A stretch of DNA of 64,000 nucleotides from Faecalicatena contorta. GTDB taxonomy: Bacteria; Bacillota; Clostridia; Lachnospirales; Lachnospiraceae. The position numbers were made by a program, and so were the translations under genes. Location of the stretch: positions 62,001 to 126,000 of the forward strand of contig NZ_QGDS01000008.1 in the NCBI RefSeq assembly GCF_003149105.1. The letters are read 5' to 3'. Shown here piece after piece: positions 31,232 through 40,289 of the stretch (positions within the stretch are counted from its first letter, which is position 1; each line of letters starts with the position of its first letter). Under the pieces are notes generated by a model, which saw only the letters and a program-made list of their open reading frames with translations, ran no database searches and was not told the origin of the DNA.

Positions 31232-32617
31232 ATGAACAATTCAAATCGGTATGATCTCATTTACAAATTGGATGGCAGGCCGCCCATTTCTGTGGCGCTT
31301 CCGCTTGGTCTCCAGCACGTTTTGGCAATGTTTGTTGGAAACCTGGCACCTATTTTCATCCTGACTGGGGCAATGAGCACACCGGACGCTCCGTTCCCGG
31401 CGGAACTGCGTATTTTGATGATTCAATGTGCCATGTTTGTATCGGGACTTGTTACACTTGTACAGTTATATCCCCTGAAACTCGGCATTATTCAGATTGG
31501 TGCGCGGCTCCCGATTGTTATGGGAACGGCCTTTGCATTTGTCCCCACCATGCAGGAGCTGGGTGCGAAATTGATGGCAGAGCAGGTTGCTCCTGTTGAG
31601 GCTATGGGATATGTATTAGGCGGTGTAATCGCAGGTAGTGTTGTCGAGATTCTCATGGGTATTTTTTTGAAGCCGCTCAAGAAATTCTTCTCACCATTGG
31701 TAATTGGTGCGGTTCTCATCACCATTGGTATCAAGCTTCTTACTACAGGAGCGACTTATTTTGTTGGAGGAGCTGCTGCGGAGGATATAGGTGCTGGAAA
31801 ATACTGGCTGGTTGGCGGCGTTGTATTTCTGATCATCGTAATTCTCAATCGTTTTGCAACAGGTATGTGGAAAGCCACCGCGATTCTAATTGGTATCGTT
31901 GTCGGTTACATACTGGCTGCTTTGATGGGTATGGTAAACTTTGATAGTGTGTCTCAGGCGTCGTGGGTAAGTATGCCAATGCCATTTGTAATTAAGCCTT
32001 TGTTCCGAATGGATATTATTTTCCCATTCTTTGCAGTTTATGTAGTAAGTGGTCTGGAGACGATGGGGAATACAAGTGGTATTACGATTTCTACCTTTGA
32101 CCGTGATGCGACTACGGAAGAAACTTCCGGCGCGATTATTGCAGATGCTGTGGGCAGTGCCTTTGCGGGTATATTTAACGTATTGCCGAACACGGCCTTT
32201 GGACAAAATGCAGGTATCATTGCCATGACGAAAGTGGTGAATAGGTTCTGTATTGCCATGGGAGCTCTTGTATTGATGCTGGCGGGTCTGTTCCCGAAAA
32301 TCGGAGCCATTTTCAACGCTATGCCTAACTGTGTAATGGGTGGTGCGGTAATTACTGTTTTTGCAATGATTTTCCTGAATGGTGTAAAGATGATTTTGAA
32401 GGAAGGTCTGGACGATAGAAACAGCTTAGTTCTTGCAATTACCCTTGGGCTTGGATACGGTATAGGAAGCCTGGCCAGCTCCGTTAAAGAGAATTTTCCG
32501 GTAGTATTTCGTATAATTTTCATGGAGCCTGTAGCGGCAGTTTGTATTGTGGGTATTTTAGCCTGTATCGTTTTCAAAGCACATGCAGATATTCACGAAA
32601 GTTCCGTTGAAGATTAA
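31232..32617 (+). CDS. NCS2-family xanthine/uric acid permease
   Basis: A 461-residue permease with about 14 hydrophobic segments. Family marks are the start (PPISVALPLGLQHVLAMFVG), the QIGARLPIVMGTAFAFVPTM segment, the strand with FAVYVVSGLETMGN near residue 280, and the signature NVLPNTAFGQNAGIIAMTKV. The set fits the xanthine/urate branch more than uracil carriers. It imports purine bases with protons. It lies in a region with an AllA-like protein, suggesting purine or ureide use. GGAGG precedes the ATG. Confidence 0.88.
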   Translation: MNNSNRYDLIYKLDGRPPISVALPLGLQHVLAMFVGNLAPIFILTGAMSTPDAPFPAELRILMIQCAMFVSGLVTLVQLYPLKLGIIQIGARLPIVMGTAFAFVPTMQELGAKLMAEQVAPVEAMGYVLGGVIAGSVVEILMGIFLKPLKKFFSPLVIGAVLITIGIKLLTTGATYFVGGAAAEDIGAGKYWLVGGVVFLIIVILNRFATGMWKATAILIGIVVGYILAALMGMVNFDSVSQASWVSMPMPFVIKPLFRMDIIFPFFAVYVVSGLETMGNTSGITISTFDRDATTEETSGAIIADAVGSAFAGIFNVLPNTAFGQNAGIIAMTKVVNRFCIAMGALVLMLAGLFPKIGAIFNAMPNCVMGGAVITVFAMIFLNGVKMILKEGLDDRNSLVLAITLGLGYGIGSLASSVKENFPVVFRIIFMEPVAAVCIVGILACIVFKAHADIHESSVED

Positions 32618-32673
32618 AATATAGGTGAAGAAGCCGTTTCGACGGAAGTTGATAAATCATTCATAACCGACAA

Positions 32674-32720
32674 AAGAGACATCCTGGAAAACGTAAGTTT
32701 ATGGGGTGTCCTTTTTGTTT
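32674..32720 (+). terminator. Terminator after the permease gene
   Basis: GACATCC pairs with GG-GGTGTC around an inner AAAC/GTTT stem, followed by CTTTTTGTTT. Confidence 0.6.
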
Positions 32721-32857
32721 GTTGATTTTTGTACCCTGGGTTGTTACAATAGGTACATTGAAATATATATTGATTCTACCTTGAAATAGAGCTAAAATGA
32801 GTTATATGATGAGATGATAATTGCAGGTGATGCAGTATAAAAGAGGAGGCAGCAGAA

Positions 32858-33346
32858 ATGATTGAGATTAAAACAGAAGAACTAACGTATGAGGGGTTTG
32901 CCCCATTTGGGACATTTTATTCCATGACAGAGCCTCAGGGCTATTCCCTGAATGGGGAGATTCATAAGTTTTTTCCGGACAGGATCAGCGAATCTTATGG
33001 TACAAGGGTTGGATTTTCTCCTATTCTTGTGAAGAAACCGGAGGAGATGATTATTAAGCAGGTTGAATATCATACTACGACACCTGAAATGATTCTTCCT
33101 TTGAATGATGATATGATTATACACGTTGCCCCTGCATCAGCAGGTGTCCCGGTTACAAATCTGACAAAAGCATTTCTTGTTCCGAAGGGTGTAATGGTAA
33201 AAATTAATACGGCTATTTGGCATCTTGCACCATTGCCGGCAAATGAGGACGAGCTGCAGGCCATGATCATTCTGCCGGAATGTACCTATTCCAATGACTG
33301 TACTGTAGTGAGCCTGGCTGAGGAAGAACAATTTCAAATTGTATAG
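32858..33346 (+). CDS. AllA-like (ureidoglycolate lyase family) protein
   Basis: A 162-residue cupin-like protein resembling ureidoglycolate lyase AllA, which releases urea from ureidoglycolate in allantoin breakdown. Matching segments are the N-terminal LTYEGFAPFGTFYSMTEPQG, EYHTTTPEMILPLNDDMIIH in the barrel centre, and AFLVPKGVMVKINTAIWHLA. No other allantoin genes (allB, allC, glxK) are visible here, so the substrate may differ. Its own ribosome site (GAGGAGG) and the preceding terminator indicate separate transcription. Confidence 0.7.
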   Translation: MIEIKTEELTYEGFAPFGTFYSMTEPQGYSLNGEIHKFFPDRISESYGTRVGFSPILVKKPEEMIIKQVEYHTTTPEMILPLNDDMIIHVAPASAGVPVTNLTKAFLVPKGVMVKINTAIWHLAPLPANEDELQAMIILPECTYSNDCTVVSLAEEEQFQIV

Positions 33347-33407
33347 AATCGCAGATTGATGAAAGACTGAATTGTAGTAGAGTTTTTGAAACAGGAGGTA
33401 AGGGAAA

Positions 33408-34385
33408 CTGAAATTAGGGATTGTAGGAACAAATTTTATTAGTGACTGGCTGATAGAGGCTGCTGGTCAGGTGCCAGAAGTGTCCATTCATGCTGTATAT
33501 TCAAGGAAGCAGGAGACAGGAGATGCATTTGCCGGTAAACATCATATTAAGAACGTTTATACAGATTACGAAGAATTTTTGAAGTCGGATATTGATGCCG
33601 TATACATTGCAACTCCCACTTATGCACACCATTTCCAGGCTTTAAAGGCCATGGAACATAAAAAACATGTACTATGTGAGAAAGTTATAGCAGTAAACGA
33701 AAAAGAGGTTTCCGAAATGTTTTTGTGTGCCCAAAAGAACCAGGTGGTACTATTGGAAGCAATGAGGCCGGATTTTGATCCTGCCTTCAGTATAGTGAAG
33801 GAATGTCTGCCTAAGATTGGAAAGCTGCGCAGAGTAATGATGGAATATTGCCAGTATTCTTCCCGCTATGACAGATTCCGCCAGGGAGAGGTACTGAATG
33901 CATTTAATCCGGAGCTTTCTAATGCGGCAATTATGGACATTGGAGTATATTGCATACACACACTTGTAAAACTGCTTGGAATGCCGGAAGAAATAAAAGC
34001 GTTTTCTACGAAATTAGAAAATGGGTTTGAAGGCAGCGGAATTGTTCTGATGCAGTACCAGGATATAATAGCCGAAGCTGTTTATTCGAAGATAACAGAT
34101 TCTGTGAATCCGAGTATATTCATGGGAGAAGAGGGAAATATTCTTGTAGATGGTGTTGCGAAACCCCAGGCAATAGAAATACTTTACCGGGATGGAAGAA
34201 AGGAGCAAATCCCATATACACCAAGTGAGAATAATATGGTATATGAGCTCAGAGAGTTTGCAAGACTGGCAGATGAAAAGTGCATCGGGCATCCTTATAT
34301 AAAGTATTCACTGAATACCGCGCGTGTTATTGATGAAGCGCGCAGGCAGAACGGGATTGTATTTCAGACAGATTCGGTGTTATAA
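33408..34385 (+). CDS. Gfo/Idh/MocA-family oxidoreductase, probable CTG start
   Basis: A 325-residue NAD(P)-dependent oxidoreductase. The Rossmann start LKLGIVGTNFISDWLIEAAG begins at a CTG (33408) that stands nine bases after AGGAGG, and the frame is closed by TAA at 33399. No ATG, GTG or TTG is available before the fold begins, and the GTG at 33471 would remove the first strand and glycine loop. Other family marks are IDAVYIATPTYAHH, the EKVIAVNEKE segment and the C-terminal beta sheet. Sugar-like substrates are usual, but none is indicated here. Confidence 0.82.
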   Translation: MKLGIVGTNFISDWLIEAAGQVPEVSIHAVYSRKQETGDAFAGKHHIKNVYTDYEEFLKSDIDAVYIATPTYAHHFQALKAMEHKKHVLCEKVIAVNEKEVSEMFLCAQKNQVVLLEAMRPDFDPAFSIVKECLPKIGKLRRVMMEYCQYSSRYDRFRQGEVLNAFNPELSNAAIMDIGVYCIHTLVKLLGMPEEIKAFSTKLENGFEGSGIVLMQYQDIIAEAVYSKITDSVNPSIFMGEEGNILVDGVAKPQAIEILYRDGRKEQIPYTPSENNMVYELREFARLADEKCIGHPYIKYSLNTARVIDEARRQNGIVFQTDSVL

Positions 34386-34457
34386 TCTTACGGAGGACGT
34401 TTCCGGTGCTGCCGGGGATAATGAAAAATAGAACATATGAGATGAGGAGTATTTGGA

Positions 34458-35849
34458 ATGGACCTAATAACGATTCGGGAACTATTTAAAAACAGAGAAG
34501 AATATCTGGACAAGAAGGTAACTGTAGGCGGGTGGATCCGCAGTATACGTGACTCCAAGACATTTGGATTCATTGTTTTGAATGACGGCTCTTACTTTGA
34601 AACATTACAGATTGTATATCATGATAAAATGGAGAATTTTGAAGAGATTTCAAAGCAGAATGTAGGTGCGGCTATTATTGTTACGGGAACGCTGGTTGCG
34701 ACACCTCAGGCAAAGCAGCCATTTGAAATTCAGGCCGATGAGGTTTCGGTAGAAGGGACTTCGGCGCCGGATTACCCGCTGCAGAAGAAACGACATAGTT
34801 TCGAATACCTCAGGTCAATTTCTCATCTGCGCCCCAGAACCAATACATTTCAGGCAGTATTCCGTATTCGTTCATTAATTGCATATGCAATCCATCAATT
34901 TTTCCAGGACAGAGGGTTTGTTTATGTCCACACGCCTCTGATAACAGGCAGTGATTGCGAAGGTGCCGGAGAGATGTTCCGGGTGACAACCCTTGATATG
35001 GAAAATGTGCCGAAGAATCCGGACGGAACAATAGATTACAGCCAGGATTTCTTTGGCAAGGAAACGAACCTGACTGTAAGCGGACAGTTAAATGGAGAGA
35101 CTTTTGCACAAGCATTCAGAAGTATTTACACATTTGGCCCTACCTTCCGCGCGGAGAATTCTAACACAACACGTCATGCAGCAGAATTCTGGATGATTGA
35201 GCCAGAGATTGCATTTGCAGACCTGACTGACAATATGGATTTGGCTGAGGCTATGCTGAAATATGTTATATCCTATGTTCTTGAAAATGCGCAGGAGGAG
35301 ATGAATTTCTTCAATTCTTTTGTGGATAAGGGACTGCTGGGCAGACTGCAAAATGTAGTGACTTCAGATTTTGCAAGAGTAACATATACAGAAGCTGTAG
35401 AGCTGCTTGAGAAAAATAATGATAAATTTGAATATAAGGTGAATTGGGGAACGGATTTGCAGACAGAGCATGAGCGCTATCTGACAGAAGAAATCTTTAA
35501 ACGTCCTGTATTTGTGACAGATTATCCTAAAGAAATTAAAGCGTTTTATATGAAACTTAATGAGGACGGAAAAACTGTTGCAGCGGTGGATTGTCTTGTA
35601 CCGGGTATTGGTGAGATTATAGGTGGAAGCCAAAGGGAAGATAACTATGAAAAACTGCTGGAGCGAATGAAAGAAATGGATCTGAAAGAGGATGATTATA
35701 AATTCTACTTGGATCTCAGGAAATACGGTTCTACGCGGCATGCAGGATTCGGGCTTGGCTTTGAGCGCTGCGTCATGTATCTCACAGGCATGTCTAATAT
35801 CAGAGATGTAGTGCCGTTCCCAAGAACTGTGAAAAACTGCGAGTTGTAG
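34458..35849 (+). CDS. asnS: Asparaginyl-tRNA synthetase
   Basis: A 463-residue class IIb synthetase that charges tRNA-Asn. An N-terminal OB-fold anticodon domain ([20 protein letters not shown]) is followed by the class II core: motif 1 near [20 protein letters not shown], motif 2 [20 protein letters not shown], and motif 3 [20 protein letters not shown]. The ending [15 protein letters not shown] is typical of AsnS rather than AspS. GATGAGGAG precedes the ATG. No T-box leader is evident. Confidence 0.96.
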   Translation: MDLITIRELFKNREEYLDKKVTVGGWIRSIRDSKTFGFIVLNDGSYFETLQIVYHDKMENFEEISKQNVGAAIIVTGTLVATPQAKQPFEIQADEVSVEGTSAPDYPLQKKRHSFEYLRSISHLRPRTNTFQAVFRIRSLIAYAIHQFFQDRGFVYVHTPLITGSDCEGAGEMFRVTTLDMENVPKNPDGTIDYSQDFFGKETNLTVSGQLNGETFAQAFRSIYTFGPTFRAENSNTTRHAAEFWMIEPEIAFADLTDNMDLAEAMLKYVISYVLENAQEEMNFFNSFVDKGLLGRLQNVVTSDFARVTYTEAVELLEKNNDKFEYKVNWGTDLQTEHERYLTEEIFKRPVFVTDYPKEIKAFYMKLNEDGKTVAAVDCLVPGIGEIIGGSQREDNYEKLLERMKEMDLKEDDYKFYLDLRKYGSTRHAGFGLGFERCVMYLTGMSNIRDVVPFPRTVKNCEL

Positions 35850-36067
35850 AAAATAAGTTAAAGTTCACTATTGACCTGTTACTATGCTGATAGGTCAGGC
35901 TCGACAACGTAAAACAGCCAGTGAGCCTGCCCCCTCGCCGAAGGCGAATTTAAATGGGCAGACGGTGCTGCTGTTTACAGGTTGCCTGTGAACAGTAACG
36001 AAAATAACCTTGCAGGGCAGTAAGATTACGAGAAAATAGCAAAGCGGATTTCCGCTTTGAACAGCAT
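35850..36067. repeat. Intergenic structured repeat region
   Basis: No gene is supported. TGACCT/AGGTCA (35879-35904), TCGCC/GGCGA (about 35935) and GCGGA/TCCGC (36050) stem-loops, together with CCCCCTCGCCGAAGGCGAAT, have the look of a dispersed intergenic repeat. Confidence 0.3.
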
Positions 36068-36115
36068 TTGAGGACGTAACGAACTGGACAAGGTTACGTC
36101 CTCAATTGAGTTTTT
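36068..36115 (+). terminator. Strong hairpin before sbcD
   Basis: TTGAGGACGTAAC and GTTACGTCCTCAA make a perfect 13-bp stem with a 12-base loop, followed by TTGAGTTTTT. It ends the asnS transcript. Confidence 0.7.
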
Positions 36116-36158
36116 AAGTATACCAAAAGGGATTTTGCTTCTGCGAACGGAGGTATTT

Positions 36159-37208
36159 ATGAGATTTATTCACATTGCTGATGTGCATTTAGGGGCACAT
36201 CCGGATGCCGGAGAAACGTATAGTGAGAGGCGTCCCCGAGAGTTGTGGGATTCTTTTTCACGCATCATAGCTCTGTGTGAGAAGGAAAAAGCAGATATTC
36301 TGCTGATTGCAGGAGATTTATTCCACAGGCAGCCGCTTTTGCGGGAATTGAAAGAAGTAAACTATTTGTTTTCCACATTATTACATACACAAGTTGTTTT
36401 TATTGCGGGAAACCATGACTATATAAAAAGGGATTCCTACTATAGGACCTTTGACTGGAATCACAATGTGCATTTTCTGCAGGAGGCGGAGATGGGGTGT
36501 GCGGTACTGGCTCAATTGGACCTGGCTGTATATGGGTTCAGTTATCATGCCCGGGAGATACGGGAAGAGAAGTATCATATAAAGGCACCCGGAAAATACC
36601 GTTATGAGATTCTGCTTGCACATGGAGGAGATGAACGGCATATACCTGTGAAAAGGGAAACGCTGGAGACTTCCGGGTTTGATTACATTGCCATGGGGCA
36701 TATCCACAAGCCCCAGGTTTTAGTAGAAAATCTTGCGGTTTACGCAGGGGCATTGGAGCCGGTAGATAAAAATGATACGGGACAGCACGGATATGTCTGG
36801 GGAGAAATTACGGAAAGAGGAACTTTTACAGAGTTTATCCCAGCTGCAGTGAGGGAATATATCCATCTGGCGCTGCGTACAAATGAGTCTATGACAAACG
36901 GAAGCTTGAAGGATTACATCAGTGATGTGATAGAAAAACGAGGTGTGGGCAACATGTACAAGTTTATCCTCCGCGGGCTTCGTGACCCGGCAGTGGAATT
37001 TGATACCGGGCATATGGATACATATGGGAACATATTGGAAATTGTGGATGAGACCCAGCCGGCTTATGATTATCAGTCTTTGTATGAGGAGAATAAAAAT
37101 AATCTCATAGGCAGATATATTGAAGCATTTGAAGGATGCGGGGAAGGCAGTATAGAGCATCAGGCTTTGCAGGAAGGGGTGCAGGCCCTGCTGGACAGCC
37201 GCCTGTAA
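36159..37208 (+). CDS. sbcD: SbcD-like DNA repair exonuclease (metallophosphatase)
   Basis: A 349-residue nuclease subunit. ATG 36159 is supported by CGGAGG just upstream, with an earlier in-frame ATG at 36135 lacking a site. Metallophosphatase motifs appear in order: IADVHLG, LIAGDLFHRQ, FIAGNHDYI, and MGHIHKPQ with YAGALEPVD. In the SbcCD complex this protein cuts hairpin or blocked DNA ends with the help of an SMC-like ATPase, and a partner-like ATPase follows 87 bases later. It is close to the B. subtilis YhaO form, which pairs with YhaN. Confidence 0.85.
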   Translation: MRFIHIADVHLGAHPDAGETYSERRPRELWDSFSRIIALCEKEKADILLIAGDLFHRQPLLRELKEVNYLFSTLLHTQVVFIAGNHDYIKRDSYYRTFDWNHNVHFLQEAEMGCAVLAQLDLAVYGFSYHAREIREEKYHIKAPGKYRYEILLAHGGDERHIPVKRETLETSGFDYIAMGHIHKPQVLVENLAVYAGALEPVDKNDTGQHGYVWGEITERGTFTEFIPAAVREYIHLALRTNESMTNGSLKDYISDVIEKRGVGNMYKFILRGLRDPAVEFDTGHMDTYGNILEIVDETQPAYDYQSLYEENKNNLIGRYIEAFEGCGEGSIEHQALQEGVQALLDSRL

Positions 37209-37295
37209 TTTGAATGCAGGGGCACAAGACCGCCTGTATTTATGAGCAGGCAGCAGAACGGATTGCAAATATCTTTTTTACGGCGGGGGAAAAGT

Positions 37296-38801
37296 ATGGA
37301 GATTAAGGAACTGTATTTAAAGAACTTCGGAAAATTTTCGGACCAGCATTTTTTTATAAACAAAGGAATCCACATTTTTTATGGTGAAAATGAATACGGG
37401 AAGTCTACAATTTACGCTTTTATAAAAGCCATGCTTTTTGGAATGGAGCGGGGAAGAGGAAGGGCGGCGCAAAATGATGAATTCAGCCGTTATGAACCTT
37501 GGGAAAACCCGAATTACTATGCAGGTATTATGCGCTTCACCAGTGGAGGAAAGAGTTTCCGTCTGGAGCGCCAGTTTGACAGGTATTCCAGAAGTACAAG
37601 TCTGGTATGTGAAGATGATGGAGAAGAGTTATCCCTGGAGGATGGAGACCTTGAAATACTGCTGGGTCAGGTGACCGGGGAATCTTTTGAAAATACGGCA
37701 GCTATAGGACAACTCACTGCAAAACCTGGGCAGGGGCTGGCAGAAGAGCTGAAAAATTATGCTGCAAATTATTATGAAAGCGGCAGCAGTACGGTGAATC
37801 TTAACGGTGCACTGGAAACGCTGCGGCTGCGCAGAAAAACAATAGAGCGGAAGATAAAAGAGCTGGCAGAAAATCAGGAAGTGAAAAAAGAGACGATACG
37901 CCAGGAATGTCAATATGTGCTGAATGATATAGAAAGACTGCAAAAAGAGCTTGAGCAAAATGATAGAAAACAAAGTACAGTACAGCCAGAACAAGCAGGA
38001 GAAAAAGACAGGAGTATTAAAAAGCTGGCTGTGGTTGGAATTTTTGGTGTTTTTACAGGTTTGCTGGGGGAGTTGTGGAGTATATCTGCAGCAGCTTCGC
38101 CGGGGATTTCGGGCAATAGCATAATCTCCGGGTTTTGGTGGATTTTGTTAGTGTCCGGTCTGGGACTTCTCTGTGCGGGGACAGTGAAATACTGGAGAAA
38201 TTACAGAAATAGCTCCTCTGTAAAAGAAAAACAGATAGAAGAGGAATCTCTGAAAAAACTTCAATGGGAGAGCCAGAGAATACAAGGTGAGTGTAGGGAG
38301 AAACGGGTGATGCTTCAAAACTTACAGGAGCAAATGGCAGAACTTGAAATACCCGAAGAACCAATTAAAAATCTCCGGGTAACACGCCAGGCCCTGTTGC
38401 TGGCAGAAGAAAAAATGCTGGAGGCCTCCAAAAATATGGTACAAGGATTCGGTACCAGATTAAATCAAAATGCATCCCAGATTCTTGAGCAGATAACTGG
38501 CGGCAGGTATACAAAACTGCTGATAGATGAACAGTTAAATATGGTACTGTTCAGGGATGGCAGGAGAATTCCGGTAGAGAGGGTATCACGGGGCACAATG
38601 GAACAAGTCTATTTTTCACTTAGAATGGCCGCAATAGACCTGCTTTATGAGGAGCCCCAGCCAGTTATTTTGGACGATGCATTTGTATACTATGACGAAA
38701 AAAGATTAAAATCAACCTTAAAATGGTTGAGCGAACAGGAAAGACAAGCTATAATATTTACTTGCCAAAAACGTGAGCAAGAAATTGTAAAACAATTCTG
38801 A
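37296..38801 (+). CDS. SMC/SbcC-like ATPase (YhaN type), short
   Basis: A 501-residue ATPase, much shorter than SbcC (about 1000). ATG 37296 is chosen from GGCGGGGG upstream. The ATP site has Walker A FYGENEYGKSTI, the signature VERVSRGTMEQVYFSLRMA and Walker B PVILDDAFVYYDE. Coiled-coil arms flank a hydrophobic pair (about residues 245-265 and 280-300: IFGVFTGLLGELW and WWILLVSGLGLLCAG), which would anchor the coil tip in the membrane, unlike soluble SbcC. It pairs with the preceding nuclease, so a membrane-tethered end-processing complex is likely. Confidence 0.8.
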   Translation: MEIKELYLKNFGKFSDQHFFINKGIHIFYGENEYGKSTIYAFIKAMLFGMERGRGRAAQNDEFSRYEPWENPNYYAGIMRFTSGGKSFRLERQFDRYSRSTSLVCEDDGEELSLEDGDLEILLGQVTGESFENTAAIGQLTAKPGQGLAEELKNYAANYYESGSSTVNLNGALETLRLRRKTIERKIKELAENQEVKKETIRQECQYVLNDIERLQKELEQNDRKQSTVQPEQAGEKDRSIKKLAVVGIFGVFTGLLGELWSISAAASPGISGNSIISGFWWILLVSGLGLLCAGTVKYWRNYRNSSSVKEKQIEEESLKKLQWESQRIQGECREKRVMLQNLQEQMAELEIPEEPIKNLRVTRQALLLAEEKMLEASKNMVQGFGTRLNQNASQILEQITGGRYTKLLIDEQLNMVLFRDGRRIPVERVSRGTMEQVYFSLRMAAIDLLYEEPQPVILDDAFVYYDEKRLKSTLKWLSEQERQAIIFTCQKREQEIVKQF

Positions 38802-38812
38802 AAATGGCTTGC

Positions 38813-38851
38813 AAAGGGGACTGACCCTTTTCAAAAGGGACTGTCCCCTTT
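38813..38851 (+). terminator. Hairpin after the SbcC-like gene
   Basis: AAAGGGGACTGACCCTTTT pairs with AAAAGGGACTGTCCCCTTT. The same GGGACTGACCC words form the terminator at 15614-15652, so this is a second copy of the same repeat. T-rich sequence follows. Confidence 0.65.
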
Positions 38852-38891
38852 GAAAAAGCCCTTTTGAAGCCGCTTTGAAAGGAAGAGATAC

Positions 38892-40226
38892 ATGAAGATA
38901 GAGCTGCCAAGAAAAGTGATTATGATTATTAACAACCTACAGTTGCACGGATATGAAGCCTTTGCGGTGGGAGGCTGTGTGCGTGATTCTATTCTCTGCC
39001 GGAAGCCGGAGGACTGGGATATTACGACTTCGGCCAAGCCGGAGGAGATTAAGCGGCTGTTCCGCCGGACTGTGGATACAGGGATTGAGCATGGCACGGT
39101 TACTGTGCTGATTGGTAAGGAAGGGTTTGAAGTTACAACTTACCGGGTTGACGGCACGTATGAGGATAGCCGGCATCCTATCGGAGTGACTTTTACGACA
39201 AATCTGGAAGAGGATTTGAAGCGCAGGGACTTTACGATTAATGCTATGGCTTATAATGATGAGGTACGCCTTGTGGATGTGTTTGGCGGAATGCAGGATT
39301 TGAATCATCATTTAATCCGGTGTGTGGGAGACCCTATGGAGCGGTTTTCTGAAGATGCACTGCGGATTCTGCGGGCTGTCAGGTTCTCTGCCCAGCTTGC
39401 ATTTCCCATTGAGAAGGAGACTGCGGAGGCTATCCGGAAGTTAGCACCGACTCTTAAGAATATTAGCGCGGAGCGTATACAGGTAGAGCTTGTGAAACTT
39501 CTCATGTCAGACCATCCGGAGCTGATTCAGGATGCATATGAACTGGGAATCACGAAAGTGATTTTGCCCGAGTGGGATGCAATGGCAGGAGTGGAACAAA
39601 ATACCCCTCATCACAAATATGATGTGGCGGAACACACTCTTTGTGCTTTGAAAAATGTAAAAAAAGATAAAATTTTACGTCTGGCAATATTATTTCATGA
39701 TATGGGAAAACCTTTCATGAGGACCACAGATGAGGTGGGAGTGGATCATTTTAAAGGTCATGCTCTTGTCAGTGAAGAAATTGCACGCAAGGTTTTAAGG
39801 CGTTTGAAGTTCGATAATGACACGGTGAAAAAGGTAACCCGGCTTGTGTGCTACCATGATTACCGGATTGAAGCAACACCCAGAAATGTACGGCGCGCCA
39901 TGAACCGGATTGGCGTAGAGCTGTTTCCCTACTATCTTGCCGTACGAATGGCTGATGTGAAGGCACAGAGCCCATATGAACGGAGAAAAAAGATTGAAAA
40001 CATTGTAGAAATGCGTGAGATCTACCAGGAAATACTCATTAACGACCAATGTGTAACCCTCAGACAGCTGGCCATCAGTGGAAAGGATTTGATGCAGCTT
40101 GGGATGCAGCCGGGACGCCAGATGGGAGATATGCTGAATGAACTTCTGGAGCTTGTCATTGATGAACCAGAAATGAATGAAAAAGAAAAATTATGTAGCT
40201 ATGTGAAAGAAAAACTTGGTATCTAG
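38892..40226 (+). CDS. cca: CCA-adding tRNA nucleotidyltransferase with HD domain
   Basis: A 444-residue enzyme that builds or repairs the 3' CCA end of tRNAs. The head domain holds the nucleotidyltransferase motif GGCVRDSILCRKPEDWDITT with the two carboxylates in DWD, then RRDFTINAMAYN and the RFSEDALRILRAVRFSAQL template motif. An HD phosphohydrolase domain follows (HKYDVAEHTLCALKN, LFHDMGKP), as in many Clostridial CCA enzymes. GAAAGGAAGAG precedes the ATG. Confidence 0.92.
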   Translation: MKIELPRKVIMIINNLQLHGYEAFAVGGCVRDSILCRKPEDWDITTSAKPEEIKRLFRRTVDTGIEHGTVTVLIGKEGFEVTTYRVDGTYEDSRHPIGVTFTTNLEEDLKRRDFTINAMAYNDEVRLVDVFGGMQDLNHHLIRCVGDPMERFSEDALRILRAVRFSAQLAFPIEKETAEAIRKLAPTLKNISAERIQVELVKLLMSDHPELIQDAYELGITKVILPEWDAMAGVEQNTPHHKYDVAEHTLCALKNVKKDKILRLAILFHDMGKPFMRTTDEVGVDHFKGHALVSEEIARKVLRRLKFDNDTVKKVTRLVCYHDYRIEATPRNVRRAMNRIGVELFPYYLAVRMADVKAQSPYERRKKIENIVEMREIYQEILINDQCVTLRQLAISGKDLMQLGMQPGRQMGDMLNELLELVIDEPEMNEKEKLCSYVKEKLGI

Positions 40227-40289
40227 CATACTCGGGCTGCCCTTTTCATACATTAGAAAGAGTCAGAATCGTAGAATCAGGGGGCAGCC

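Noticed and set aside
35850..36067. T-box or other riboswitch near asnS
   Set aside because: The structured region is downstream of asnS and has no T-box sequence; it looks like an intergenic repeat.
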